NCBI GenBank assembly: GCA_003218525.1 | Contig: QHNU01000129.1 | Location: forward strand, 23,172 to 28,609 | Length of the DNA: 5,438 bases | Source of the DNA: Verrucomicrobiota bacterium | GTDB lineage: Bacteria; Verrucomicrobiota; Verrucomicrobiia; Chthoniobacterales; UBA10450 | Direction: 5' to 3' | Part shown: piece after piece, positions 1-5,438 of the stretch | Layout: every line of letters starts with the position of its first letter | Position numbering within the stretch: position 1 is the first letter of the stretch | Position numbers and translations under genes: made by a program | The notes under the pieces: generated by a model | What the model saw: the letters and a program-made list of their open reading frames with translations, nothing else | Told to the model about the DNA's origin: nothing | Database searches by the model: none

Positions 1-3000
1 TGCCGATCGCGCAGTTCCCAAACATCGTTCCGCCGGAAATCCAGGTGCGGACACATTACACCGGAGCTGACGCGCAAACGATCGAGCAATCAGTGGCCGC
101 GCCGATTGAGCAGCAGATGAGCGGCGTGGATAACATGAACTACATGTATTCGATCAACGCCAACAACGGCGACATGAGACTGACCGTAAATTTCGATGTC
201 GCGACTAATCCGAACATCGATCAGATCCTTGCCCAGCTCCGAGTGTCGCAAGCCGCTTCCCAGTTACCAGCCGACGTCAATAACTACGGCATAACTGTGC
301 AGAAATCGACTTCGGCGCCTCTGATGCTCGTCGGGCTCTACTCACCGAAACAGACCTACGACGGAATCTTTCTCGCCAACTACGGCTACATCAATCTCGT
401 CGATCAACTCACGCGCGTGCCCGGCATTTCTAATGTGCAGGTCTTTGGCGCGGGACAGTACGCGATGCAGATGTGGGTCAAACCAGACCAGTTGGCCAAG
501 CTTGGCATCACCGTCCCTGAAATTGTCACCGCCATCAAGAACCAGAACAACGTGAATCCCGCTGGGCAGATCGGAAGTGAACCGATTCCGAAAGGGCAGA
601 AGTTTACTTACACCGTTCGCGCACAGGGACGATTGCAATCGCCGGAGGAATTTGGGGACATCGTGATTCGATCCAATCCCGACGGCTCCTTTGTGCGGGT
701 GAAGGATGTGGCGCGCATCGATCTCGGCGCCCAAACTTATAACCTCAAGGGCCGACTTAACGGAAAGCCTTCCGCGATTCTCGCGCTCTATCAGCTTCCC
801 GGCACTAACGCGATCCAGGCGGCCGAGGGAGTAAAGAAATTGATGGCGGAGTTAAAGCAGCGCTTTCCGGCCGACATGGACTACGCAATCTCGCTCGATC
901 AAACACGTGCGGTGACTGAAGGCATGAACGAGATCGTTAAGACCCTGTTCGCGGCGCTCCTGCTGGTCATCATTGTCGTGTTCATCTTCCTGCAAGGTTG
1001 GCGCGCGACCCTTATTCCACTGTGCGCAGTGCCGGTCTCGCTTATCGGGACGTTCATGCTATTTCCGCTTTTTGGATTTTCGATCAACACGCTTTCACTT
1101 TTTGGCCTCGTCCTCGCAATTGGTCTCGTCGTCGATGATGCCATCGTCGTGGTCGAAGCAGTCGAGCGTCACATCGAGGAAGGCATGTCGCCCCGCGACG
1201 CTACCCTTCAGGCAATGCAAGAGGTCTCGGGTCCTGTCATCGGCATAGCTCTCGTGCTTTCGGCCGTTTTCGTGCCGACGGTTTTTATTCCCGGTATCAC
1301 CGGCAGACTTTATCAACAGTTCGCCCTCACGATTGCAATTTCGGTAATTTTTTCCGCCTTCAACGCGCTTTCCTTAAGTCCGGCGCTTTGCACGCTCCTG
1401 CTTCGACCGAGAAAAAAAGCGCGCGGTCCGCTTGGTTGGTTTTACGATCGATTCAATCGCATTTTTGGCAGCGCGACGAAGGGGTATGTCAGCCTGTCGC
1501 GGCTGGCCGTTCACAAAAGTTTCTTCAGTCTGGCCCTGCTGCTGGTCTTTGCCATTGCCGCCGCCTTCTTCGGTTCGAAACTTCCGGCCAGCTTTCTGCC
1601 AGAGGAAGACCAGGGTTACGTTTACATCGCACTCCAATTACCCGATGCCGCGTCGCTCGAGCGCACTGATGAAGTTTGTAAGAAAATCGAGGACATCCTC
1701 AGTAAAACGCCAGGAGTCAAGTATACGACGAGCGTGATCGGCTTCAGTCTTCTTAGTTATGTTCAGGCTACTTACAACGGCTTCTTCTTTGTTACCCTGG
1801 ATGAGTGGAGCAAGCGCAAAAAACCGGAAGAGCAATATGAGGCGATCAAAGCGCGCCTGAACAAAGAACTCGCTACCATCAGCGAGGGCATCTCTTTTTC
1901 ATTTCCACCACCCGCGATTCCGGGCATAGGCGCTTCGGGTGGAGTTACATTCGTTTTGGAGGATCGGGCCGGGAAAGACATCGAATTCCTCTCCAAAAAC
2001 TTGAAGACCTTTTTGGAAGCTGCGCGCAAGCGTCCTGAGATCACCGGGCTCAGCACCACCTTCTTACCCACTGTCCCACAGGTCTTCGTGAAGGTGGATC
2101 GCGACAAAGTGCTAAAACAAGGTGTCGATCTCGCACAGGTTTATCAAACGCTTCAGACCTTCATGGGCGGATTTTTTGTGAACTACTTCAACCGCTTTGG
2201 ACGCCAATGGCAGGTCTATGTCGAGGCGGAAGGCGATTACCGAACTGACGCGAAAAATGTCGGCCAGTTTTATGTGCGCAATGGTAACAATCAGATGTTG
2301 CCGCTCGACGCGATCACAACCATTAAGCAGATTTCGGGTCCCGAATTTACCATGCGCTATAACGAATATCGTTCCGCCCAGATCAACGGTGCAGCCGCGC
2401 CTGGTTATAGCTCCGCCCAAGCGACCAAAGCGCTCGAAGAAACCTTCCGTCAAACCATGCCGCCTGAGATGGGTTACGACTACCTCGGAATGTCGTTTCA
2501 GGAAAAGAAGGCACAGGAAGGCGTGCCTGCCTCGGTTGTTTTTGGCATGTCATTGCTGTTTGTCTTCCTGATTCTGGCCGCACTTTATGAAAGCTGGTCG
2601 TTGCCTTTCAGTGTGCTTCTTGGGACTCCGGTGGCTGTCTTTGGTGCCTTCGCAACCTTGTTTCTGCGCCAGATGCAGAACAATGTTTACGCGCAGATCG
2701 GTCTCGTCATGTTGATCGGATTGGCGGCGAAAAACGCCATCCTCATAGTCGAATTCGCGAAACTCGAATACGAAAAAGGCCGTCCACTTCTTGACGCTGC
2801 ACTCGAAGGCGCTCGGCTGCGATTGAGACCAATCTTGATGACCTCCTTTGCATTTATCCTCGGTTGTGTGCCTCTCTGGCTCGCGTCGGGCTCCGGGGCC
2901 GTCGCGCGCCGGGTGATGGGCACAACCGTCATAGGCGGGATGCTCGCGGCCAGTTTTCTCGCGATCTTTTTAATTCCCGTAACGTTCTACGTCGTGGAAA

Positions 3001-3047
3001 AAGTATCTGCTCGCGGTAAAGGCGCGGAACGTAGGCCATCGTCGTGA
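1..3047 (+). CDS. RND efflux pump inner-membrane permease, AcrB/MexB (HAE-1) type, 5'-truncated by window edge
   Basis: Proton-driven inner-membrane pump subunit that exports hydrophobic or amphiphilic compounds through an adaptor and outer-membrane channel. The frame is open to the left edge and begins PIAQFPNIVPP, which aligns with AcrB from about residue 31, so roughly 30 N-terminal residues (TM1) are missing. The visible 1,014 residues give a full length near 1,044, normal for the family. A GTG at 45 is internal, not the start. Visible in order: porter domain with QQMSGVDNMNYM; TM2-TM4, with the proton-relay pair DD in VVDDAIVVVE at 1134-1139 (AcrB D407/D408); second periplasmic half beginning LPASFLPEEDQG; relay Lys in AAKNAILIVEFAK at 2730-2732 (K940); and Arg/Thr in RLRPILMTS at 2820-2843 (R971/T978). 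All relay residues are intact, so the pump is probably active. The glycine-rich switch loop of AcrB is replaced (1740-1781). Its adaptor gene would be expected upstream, outside the window. The substrate cannot be told. Confidence 0.96.
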   Translation, partial: PIAQFPNIVPPEIQVRTHYTGADAQTIEQSVAAPIEQQMSGVDNMNYMYSINANNGDMRLTVNFDVATNPNIDQILAQLRVSQAASQLPADVNNYGITVQKSTSAPLMLVGLYSPKQTYDGIFLANYGYINLVDQLTRVPGISNVQVFGAGQYAMQMWVKPDQLAKLGITVPEIVTAIKNQNNVNPAGQIGSEPIPKGQKFTYTVRAQGRLQSPEEFGDIVIRSNPDGSFVRVKDVARIDLGAQTYNLKGRLNGKPSAILALYQLPGTNAIQAAEGVKKLMAELKQRFPADMDYAISLDQTRAVTEGMNEIVKTLFAALLLVIIVVFIFLQGWRATLIPLCAVPVSLIGTFMLFPLFGFSINTLSLFGLVLAIGLVVDDAIVVVEAVERHIEEGMSPRDATLQAMQEVSGPVIGIALVLSAVFVPTVFIPGITGRLYQQFALTIAISVIFSAFNALSLSPALCTLLLRPRKKARGPLGWFYDRFNRIFGSATKGYVSLSRLAVHKSFFSLALLLVFAIAAAFFGSKLPASFLPEEDQGYVYIALQLPDAASLERTDEVCKKIEDILSKTPGVKYTTSVIGFSLLSYVQATYNGFFFVTLDEWSKRKKPEEQYEAIKARLNKELATISEGISFSFPPPAIPGIGASGGVTFVLEDRAGKDIEFLSKNLKTFLEAARKRPEITGLSTTFLPTVPQVFVKVDRDKVLKQGVDLAQVYQTLQTFMGGFFVNYFNRFGRQWQVYVEAEGDYRTDAKNVGQFYVRNGNNQMLPLDAITTIKQISGPEFTMRYNEYRSAQINGAAAPGYSSAQATKALEETFRQTMPPEMGYDYLGMSFQEKKAQEGVPASVVFGMSLLFVFLILAALYESWSLPFSVLLGTPVAVFGAFATLFLRQMQNNVYAQIGLVMLIGLAAKNAILIVEFAKLEYEKGRPLLDAALEGARLRLRPILMTSFAFILGCVPLWLASGSGAVARRVMGTTVIGGMLAASFLAIFLIPVTFYVVEKVSARGKGAERRPSS

Positions 3048-3051
3048 TAGT

Positions 3052-3070
3052 GTCCGACATCAAATCGGAC
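3052..3070 (+). other. Small stem-loop just after the first pump gene
   Basis: A perfect 6-bp inverted repeat, GTCCGA and TCGGAC, with a 7-base loop starts 5 bases after the TGA stop of the pump gene. No run of T follows, so it does not look like a classical intrinsic terminator. It could be a 3'-end stabilising hairpin or chance. Confidence 0.35.
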
Positions 3071-3107
3071 GGAAACGTCAATCATGGTGAGTTTCCCTGA
3101 CTTCTGC

Positions 3108-3121
3108 GTCCCATAAGGGAC
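3108..3121 (+). other. Tight hairpin GTCCC-ATAA-GGGAC
   Basis: A perfect 5-bp stem with a 4-base loop lies about 60 bases downstream of the first pump gene. There is no T tract after it. It may contribute with its neighbours to a structured 3' untranslated region. On its own it is short enough to be chance. Confidence 0.3.
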
Positions 3122-3139
3122 AGTCATCTGTTGGCCATT

Positions 3140-3160
3140 GCCTCGCCGCACAGCCGAGGC
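3140..3160 (+). other. Stem-loop GCCTCG / CGAGGC
   Basis: A perfect 6-bp GC-rich stem encloses a 9-base loop and is followed by TATTTA rather than a T run. It is the third inverted repeat in the gap between the first pump gene and tetR. Weak factor-independent termination is possible but not shown. Confidence 0.35.
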
Positions 3161-3200
3161 TATTTACCTCCGGTTAGGGCGTGTTCCGGTAGCTGGATTT

Positions 3201-3275
3201 CGACGAGCAGGATGCTTGTCGCCCGAGACAGGCAGGAAGATTATCTTCCGGCCGAGACAAGATCACCCCGGCCGG
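3201..3275 (+). repeat. Degenerate 25-base-period palindromic repeat (three units, the third poor)
   Basis: Three blocks fall in an exact 25-base register: 3201-3225, 3226-3250 and 3251-3275. Each carries a CAGGAT-like core at the same place (CAGGATG at 3208, CAGGAAG at 3233, CAAGATC at 3258). Units 1 and 2 match at 17 of 25 positions; units 2 and 3 only at 9 of 25. Unit 1 folds into CGACGAGCA / TGCTTGTCG with a GGA loop (9 bp including one G-T pair). The second palindrome, GGAAGAT-T-ATCTTCC at 3235-3249, extends to GGC/GCC arms (3231-3253) past one mismatch. The octamer CCGAGACA flanks it on both sides (3223-3230 and 3252-3259). The structure resembles interspersed palindromic (REP-like) elements. 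Copy number elsewhere in the genome is unknown from this window. Confidence 0.55.
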
Positions 3276-3296
3276 CGGTCGCTTGAATTCCCGCCG
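3268..3296 (+). other. GC palindrome CCGGCCGG and stem CGGCGG / CCGCCG
   Basis: An 8-base perfect palindrome (3268-3275) overlaps the left arm of a 6-bp stem whose arms are 3273-3278 and 3291-3296 with a 12-base loop. An A/T-rich block follows immediately. It could terminate readthrough from upstream before the tetR promoter, but only a mixed A/T run follows, not a T tract. Confidence 0.3.
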
Positions 3297-3300
3297 CCTA

Positions 3301-3349
3301 AGAAATTATTAAAAAAATACTTGACTGATCAGTCTACATCGGCAATCTT
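3301..3349 (+). promoter_or_regulatory. Probable tetR promoter with upstream A/T element
   Basis: An A/T-rich block (3301-3319) directly precedes a good -35 box, TTGACT (3321-3326). A 17-base spacer then leads to a weak -10, AATCTT (3344-3349, 3 of 6 consensus bases). Transcription would begin about 6 bases later, at or next to the ATG at 3355, implying a leaderless or nearly leaderless message. The A/T block could serve as an UP element. The -35 box lies inside the operator described separately. Confidence 0.5.
3321..3336 (+). promoter_or_regulatory. TetR-type operator TTGAC-N6-GTCTA in front of tetR
   Basis: GACTGATCAGTC (3323-3334) is a perfect 12-base palindrome, and the next-outer T/A pair (3321, 3336) also matches. 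Size and symmetry are typical of operators for TetR-family dimers. It covers the -35 box of the putative tetR promoter, so binding should block RNA polymerase and give negative autoregulation. It lies 18 bases before the tetR start codon. Its arms recur upstream of the next gene. Confidence 0.7.
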
Positions 3350-3354
3350 GCGCT

Positions 3355-3954
3355 ATGCCCCGAGTAAGCGACATGAAGAAGCGGCTGACCGACGCGGCGT
3401 TGGATTTGATGTGGGAAAACAGCTACGGCACGACTTCAGTAGACGCGATCTGCGAGCGGGCCGGGGCCAAAAAGGGAAGCTTTTACTATTTCTTCAAGTC
3501 GAAGTCCGAACTGACCGTCGCTGCATTGGAGGCAGAATGGAACAAAAACAAGGCGAACATGGACGCTCTTTTTTCTCCAACAGTTCCGCCTCTCGAGCGG
3601 TTCGATCGCTATTTCGATCATGTGCAGCTTCAAGAAGCGTGCGGTTCCATCCTCGGATGCCCTATGTTAAGCATCGGGAGCGAGGTGAGCACACAAGACC
3701 CAGGGGTGCGCGCCACCGTGGAGCGCATTTGGGATCGGAAGATAAAGTATTTCGAGTCCGCGATTCGCGACGCGCATGCGCAGGGATTAATTGAGGCGCC
3801 CGACCCCGAAGCAAAGGCACGAGCGTTGTTCGCCTGTTATCACGGCACGCTTGCCCAAGCCCGAATTGAGAACGATGTGGGCTTGCTGCGCGATTTTAAG
3901 CAAGTCGCGATGGACGTTTTGGGCGTGAAACACGTACAGGCAGCGAGTTCGTAA
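3355..3954 (+). CDS. TetR/AcrR-family transcriptional repressor
   Basis: A 199-residue one-component regulator, normal length for the family. The N-terminal DNA-binding domain is clear: residues 8-26 form the first helix, and the helix-turn-helix spans about 27-53 (TSVDAICERAGAKKGSFYYFF then KSKSEL), with the recognition helix around KKGSFYYFF. The C-terminal part (about 55-195) is the ligand-binding and dimerisation domain and contains EACGSILGCPM, with Cys96 and Cys102. That cysteine-bearing segment loosely recalls NemR-like electrophile sensors, but this is only a resemblance. The ATG at 3355 is chosen because it sits 6 bases after the -10; no Shine-Dalgarno precedes it. An alternative ATG at 3373 has a weak GAG 8 bases upstream and keeps the whole HTH. 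Its position between two pump genes and the operators on both sides suggest it controls itself and the downstream pump. The ligand is unknown. Confidence 0.93.
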   Translation: MPRVSDMKKRLTDAALDLMWENSYGTTSVDAICERAGAKKGSFYYFFKSKSELTVAALEAEWNKNKANMDALFSPTVPPLERFDRYFDHVQLQEACGSILGCPMLSIGSEVSTQDPGVRATVERIWDRKIKYFESAIRDAHAQGLIEAPDPEAKARALFACYHGTLAQARIENDVGLLRDFKQVAMDVLGVKHVQAASS

Positions 3955-3978
3955 CCATCTCTTTTTTTGCCAATTTCA

Positions 3979-3993
3979 TAGACGACTAGTCAA
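3979..3993 (+). promoter_or_regulatory. Second TetR-type operator candidate TAGAC-N5-GTCAA
   Basis: In the 61-base gap between tetR and the small gene, GACTAGTC (3984-3991) is a perfect palindrome. The wider 15-base site has arms TAGAC and GTCAA. Read on the opposite strand, the tetR operator is TAGAC-N6-GTCAA, so both sites share the same arms with a spacer one base shorter here. The site lies 22 bases before the ATG at 4016, where a repressor could block a promoter. A possible -35 TTGCCA (3967-3972) and A/T-rich -10 region (3991-3998) surround it, but no convincing promoter can be fixed. Confidence 0.55.
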
Positions 3994-3999
3994 ATATAC

Positions 4000-4005
4000 G
4001 AAGAG
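4000..4005 (+). promoter_or_regulatory. Ribosome binding site for the small gene
   Basis: GAAGAG, a purine-rich Shine-Dalgarno-like hexamer, ends 10 bases before the ATG at 4016. It supports that start, in contrast to tetR and the second pump gene, which have no obvious Shine-Dalgarno. Confidence 0.5.
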
Positions 4006-4015
4006 TAAAAAAACC

Positions 4016-4345
4016 ATGGAAACTGACCAGCAAACCAATCCAGAAGCAGTTTTTCCCCAGATGTTAACCGGTGCCGTTTCGCACCTAAAAGATAGGCTCC
4101 AACGCCAGTACGAGCACGCTTACCCAGGATTAGGCGACATCATTCGAATCGTCCTCGACAAGGAAGAAGCGAGGGCGTGGGATTTGTCACCTTTCCCGCA
4201 TTTGTTTCTGCCTGATCTGGTGGAAGCGCACATCGCGGAGCTTGGACTCGGATCCGGGGGCCCCAAACACGACGACGAGTTAGCTCAGCCCGGCTTCGGC
4301 CAAATCGAAAGCCATCAGCTTTTTCCGGCTTTATGTGGATCGTAA
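4016..4345 (+). CDS. Small uncharacterised protein encoded directly ahead of an RND pump gene
   Basis: I do not recognise a named family. The 109-residue product is soluble-looking: no signal peptide, no membrane helix, many charged residues. Residues 12-50 look helical (FPQMLTGAVSHLKDRLQRQY, then AYPGLGDIIRIVLDKEEARAW). A compact motif DLSPFPHLFLPDLVEAHIAEL at 56-76 is rich in Pro, Phe and Leu. The tail from about 79 is Gly/Pro rich and polar, ending LFPALCGS. Codon use looks like that of the neighbours, and a Shine-Dalgarno-like GAAGAG precedes the ATG, so it is probably real. It starts 61 bases after tetR, behind the operator-like site. Its last 13 bases overlap the start of the second RND gene in another frame, so the two are probably co-transcribed and translationally coupled. 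It could be a cytoplasmic accessory of the pump or merely a translational leader; neither is shown. Confidence 0.72.
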   Translation: METDQQTNPEAVFPQMLTGAVSHLKDRLQRQYEHAYPGLGDIIRIVLDKEEARAWDLSPFPHLFLPDLVEAHIAELGLGSGGPKHDDELAQPGFGQIESHQLFPALCGS

Positions 4346-5438
4346 AGTTAGCGCTCCGGCGCCCGTACACGTTTGTTGTGATGGCGCTGGTCATTTTGCT
4401 TCTCGGCGTCGCGTCAATCAAAAACACGCCGACAGACATTTTCCCTGAGATCGACATCCCGGTCGTCACCGTCGTCTGGCAATACAGTGGCCTTTCCGCC
4501 GATCAAATGGCGAAGCAAATTACGACCTTCAGCGAGTACACGATTTCGTCCGCGGTCGATAACGTGAAGAACATCGAGTCGCAAACGCTCGCTGGCGTAG
4601 CGGTGATCCGGATTTTCTTTCAACCTAACGTCCGGATCGATTCCGCCATCGCGCAGGTGACAGCGGTGTCGCAAACCATTTTGCGGCGCATGCCTCCAGG
4701 CACGCAGCCGCCGTTCATCATTCGTTACAACGCGTCGAGCGTTCCCATATTGCAGCTCGCGCTGGGCAGCAAGAATCTCAGCGAAGCGCAACTCTACGAC
4801 TACGGAATTTACCGCGTGCGTCAGGCGATCGCACCGGTGCGGGGCGCGACGCTGCCCCTTCCCTATGGCGGCAAGCCGCGGCAGATCATGATCGATCTCG
4901 ATCCGCAGGCGTTACTGTCCAAAGGCCTTTCGCCGCTGGACGTGGGCAACGCCGTCAATGCACAAAACCTCACGCTTCCCAGCGGCTCCTCCAAAATCGG
5001 CGAACGCGAATTCACCGTCACCCTCAACAGCAGTCCGGACACGGTCGCCGCGCTCAACGATGTGCCGATCAAACAGGTGAACGGCTCGATGGTTTATATC
5101 CGCGACGTCGCCCATGTGCGCGATGGATTCGCGGTGCAGACAAATGTGGTACGCAAGGACGGCACCCCGTCGGCGTTGCTGACGATTTTGAAAAACGGCG
5201 GCGCCTCGACCCTCGACATCGTGAATCAGATCAAGGCGCTGCTGCCCGGTATGCGCGCCGCCGCGCCTCCTGGTCTGGAAATGACGGAGTTATTCGATCA
5301 GTCGATTTTCGTACGCGCGGCAATTAGCGGCGTGGTCAAAGAAGGTGTCATCGCGGCGTTACTCACGGCCACCATGATCCTGCTCTTCCTCGGGAGTTGG
5401 CGCAGCACGTTCATCGTCATGGTGTCGATTCCGTTGTC
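4333..5438 (+). CDS. Second RND efflux permease, N-terminal third, 3'-truncated by window edge
   Basis: An open frame with no stop runs from the ATG at 4333 to the right edge: 368 codons plus two bases, about one third of a normal 1,000-1,100-residue permease. The start MWIVKLALRRPYTF is typical of the family, giving a short cytoplasmic N-terminus before TM1 (about residues 12-29). TPTDIFPEIDIPVVTV (about 31-47) is the family's entry into the periplasmic porter domain. The porter continues with GLSADQMAKQITTFSEYTI, RRMPPGTQPPFI, LPLPYGGKPRQIMIDLD (175-191) and LSPLDVGNAVNAQNLTLPSG (200-219). TM2 lies at about 337-356 before SWRSTFIV. The proton-relay Asp pair lies beyond the window, so activity cannot be judged. 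It differs strongly from the first pump and is not a recent duplicate. It has no clear Shine-Dalgarno and probably relies on coupling to the overlapping upstream gene. Drug-type export is more likely than metal export, but the substrate is unknown. Confidence 0.94.
   Translation, partial: MWIVKLALRRPYTFVVMALVILLLGVASIKNTPTDIFPEIDIPVVTVVWQYSGLSADQMAKQITTFSEYTISSAVDNVKNIESQTLAGVAVIRIFFQPNVRIDSAIAQVTAVSQTILRRMPPGTQPPFIIRYNASSVPILQLALGSKNLSEAQLYDYGIYRVRQAIAPVRGATLPLPYGGKPRQIMIDLDPQALLSKGLSPLDVGNAVNAQNLTLPSGSSKIGEREFTVTLNSSPDTVAALNDVPIKQVNGSMVYIRDVAHVRDGFAVQTNVVRKDGTPSALLTILKNGGASTLDIVNQIKALLPGMRAAAPPGLEMTELFDQSIFVRAAISGVVKEGVIAALLTATMILLFLGSWRSTFIVMVSIPL

Noticed and set aside
342..734. Reverse-strand open frame of 130 codons inside the first pump gene
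   Set aside because: It is antisense to a well-conserved permease, shows no domain, and is explained by base composition.
2197..2571. Second + strand open frame inside the first pump gene
   Set aside because: It is a basic, cysteine- and serine-rich out-of-frame translation lying fully within the permease, with no independent start signals.
3201..3275. CRISPR array
   Set aside because: The 25-base units adjoin without spacers and are poorly conserved, unlike the near-identical repeats and unique spacers of CRISPR.
3138..3794. Long + strand open frame overlapping the start of tetR
   Set aside because: It begins with TTG inside a palindrome, its product is Arg/Ser-rich with no domain signature, and most of it lies over tetR, whose own frame is a textbook TetR protein.
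3959..3968. T-rich run after the tetR stop codon as an intrinsic terminator
   Set aside because: The seven-T run is real but no stable stem immediately precedes it; the nearest hairpin (CGTG/CACG, 3924-3934) is only 4 bp and about 25 bases upstream.
4250..4264. GGATCC and GGGCCC hexamers close together, as a cloning scar
   Set aside because: They lie within the coding frame of the small gene with normal codon use on both sides; two six-base sites by chance need no special explanation.
4140..4791. Two overlapping reverse-strand open frames opposite the small gene and second pump
   Set aside because: They are Arg-rich, lack motifs, overlap each other, and lie opposite a conserved RND N-terminus.

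Overview
The window is a stretch of bacterial chromosome built around multidrug-type efflux. Every gene that can be supported lies on the + strand. It holds the 3' part of an AcrB/MexB-like RND pump gene (bases 1-3047), a structured non-coding gap (3048-3354), a TetR-family repressor gene (3355-3954), a 61-base regulatory gap, a small uncharacterised gene (4016-4345), and the 5' third of a second, clearly different RND permease gene (from 4333, running off the right edge).

The organism is Gram-negative in cell plan, because RND pumps of this type work with an adaptor and an outer-membrane channel. Base composition is moderately GC-rich, and the protein flavour together with the palindromic intergenic repeats recalls soil Verrucomicrobiota or Acidobacteriota. 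That placement is an impression from the sequence, not a database result.

The likely logic is as follows. The TetR protein binds an inverted repeat (TTGAC-N6-GTCTA) that covers its own -35 box. It probably also binds a related site (TAGAC-N5-GTCAA) in front of the small gene and second pump. An efflux substrate or reactive compound would then release both promoters. The small gene overlaps the start of the second pump by 13 bases, which suggests translational coupling. The first pump probably belongs to a separate upstream transcription unit with its adaptor gene off the left edge. No RNA genes, transposase genes, integrases or CRISPR arrays are visible.

The least ordinary parts are the small conserved-looking protein fused by overlap to an RND gene, the pair of operator-like sites either side of tetR, and a degenerate 25-base-period palindromic repeat between the first pump and tetR. 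Nothing here amounts to a clearly new system.
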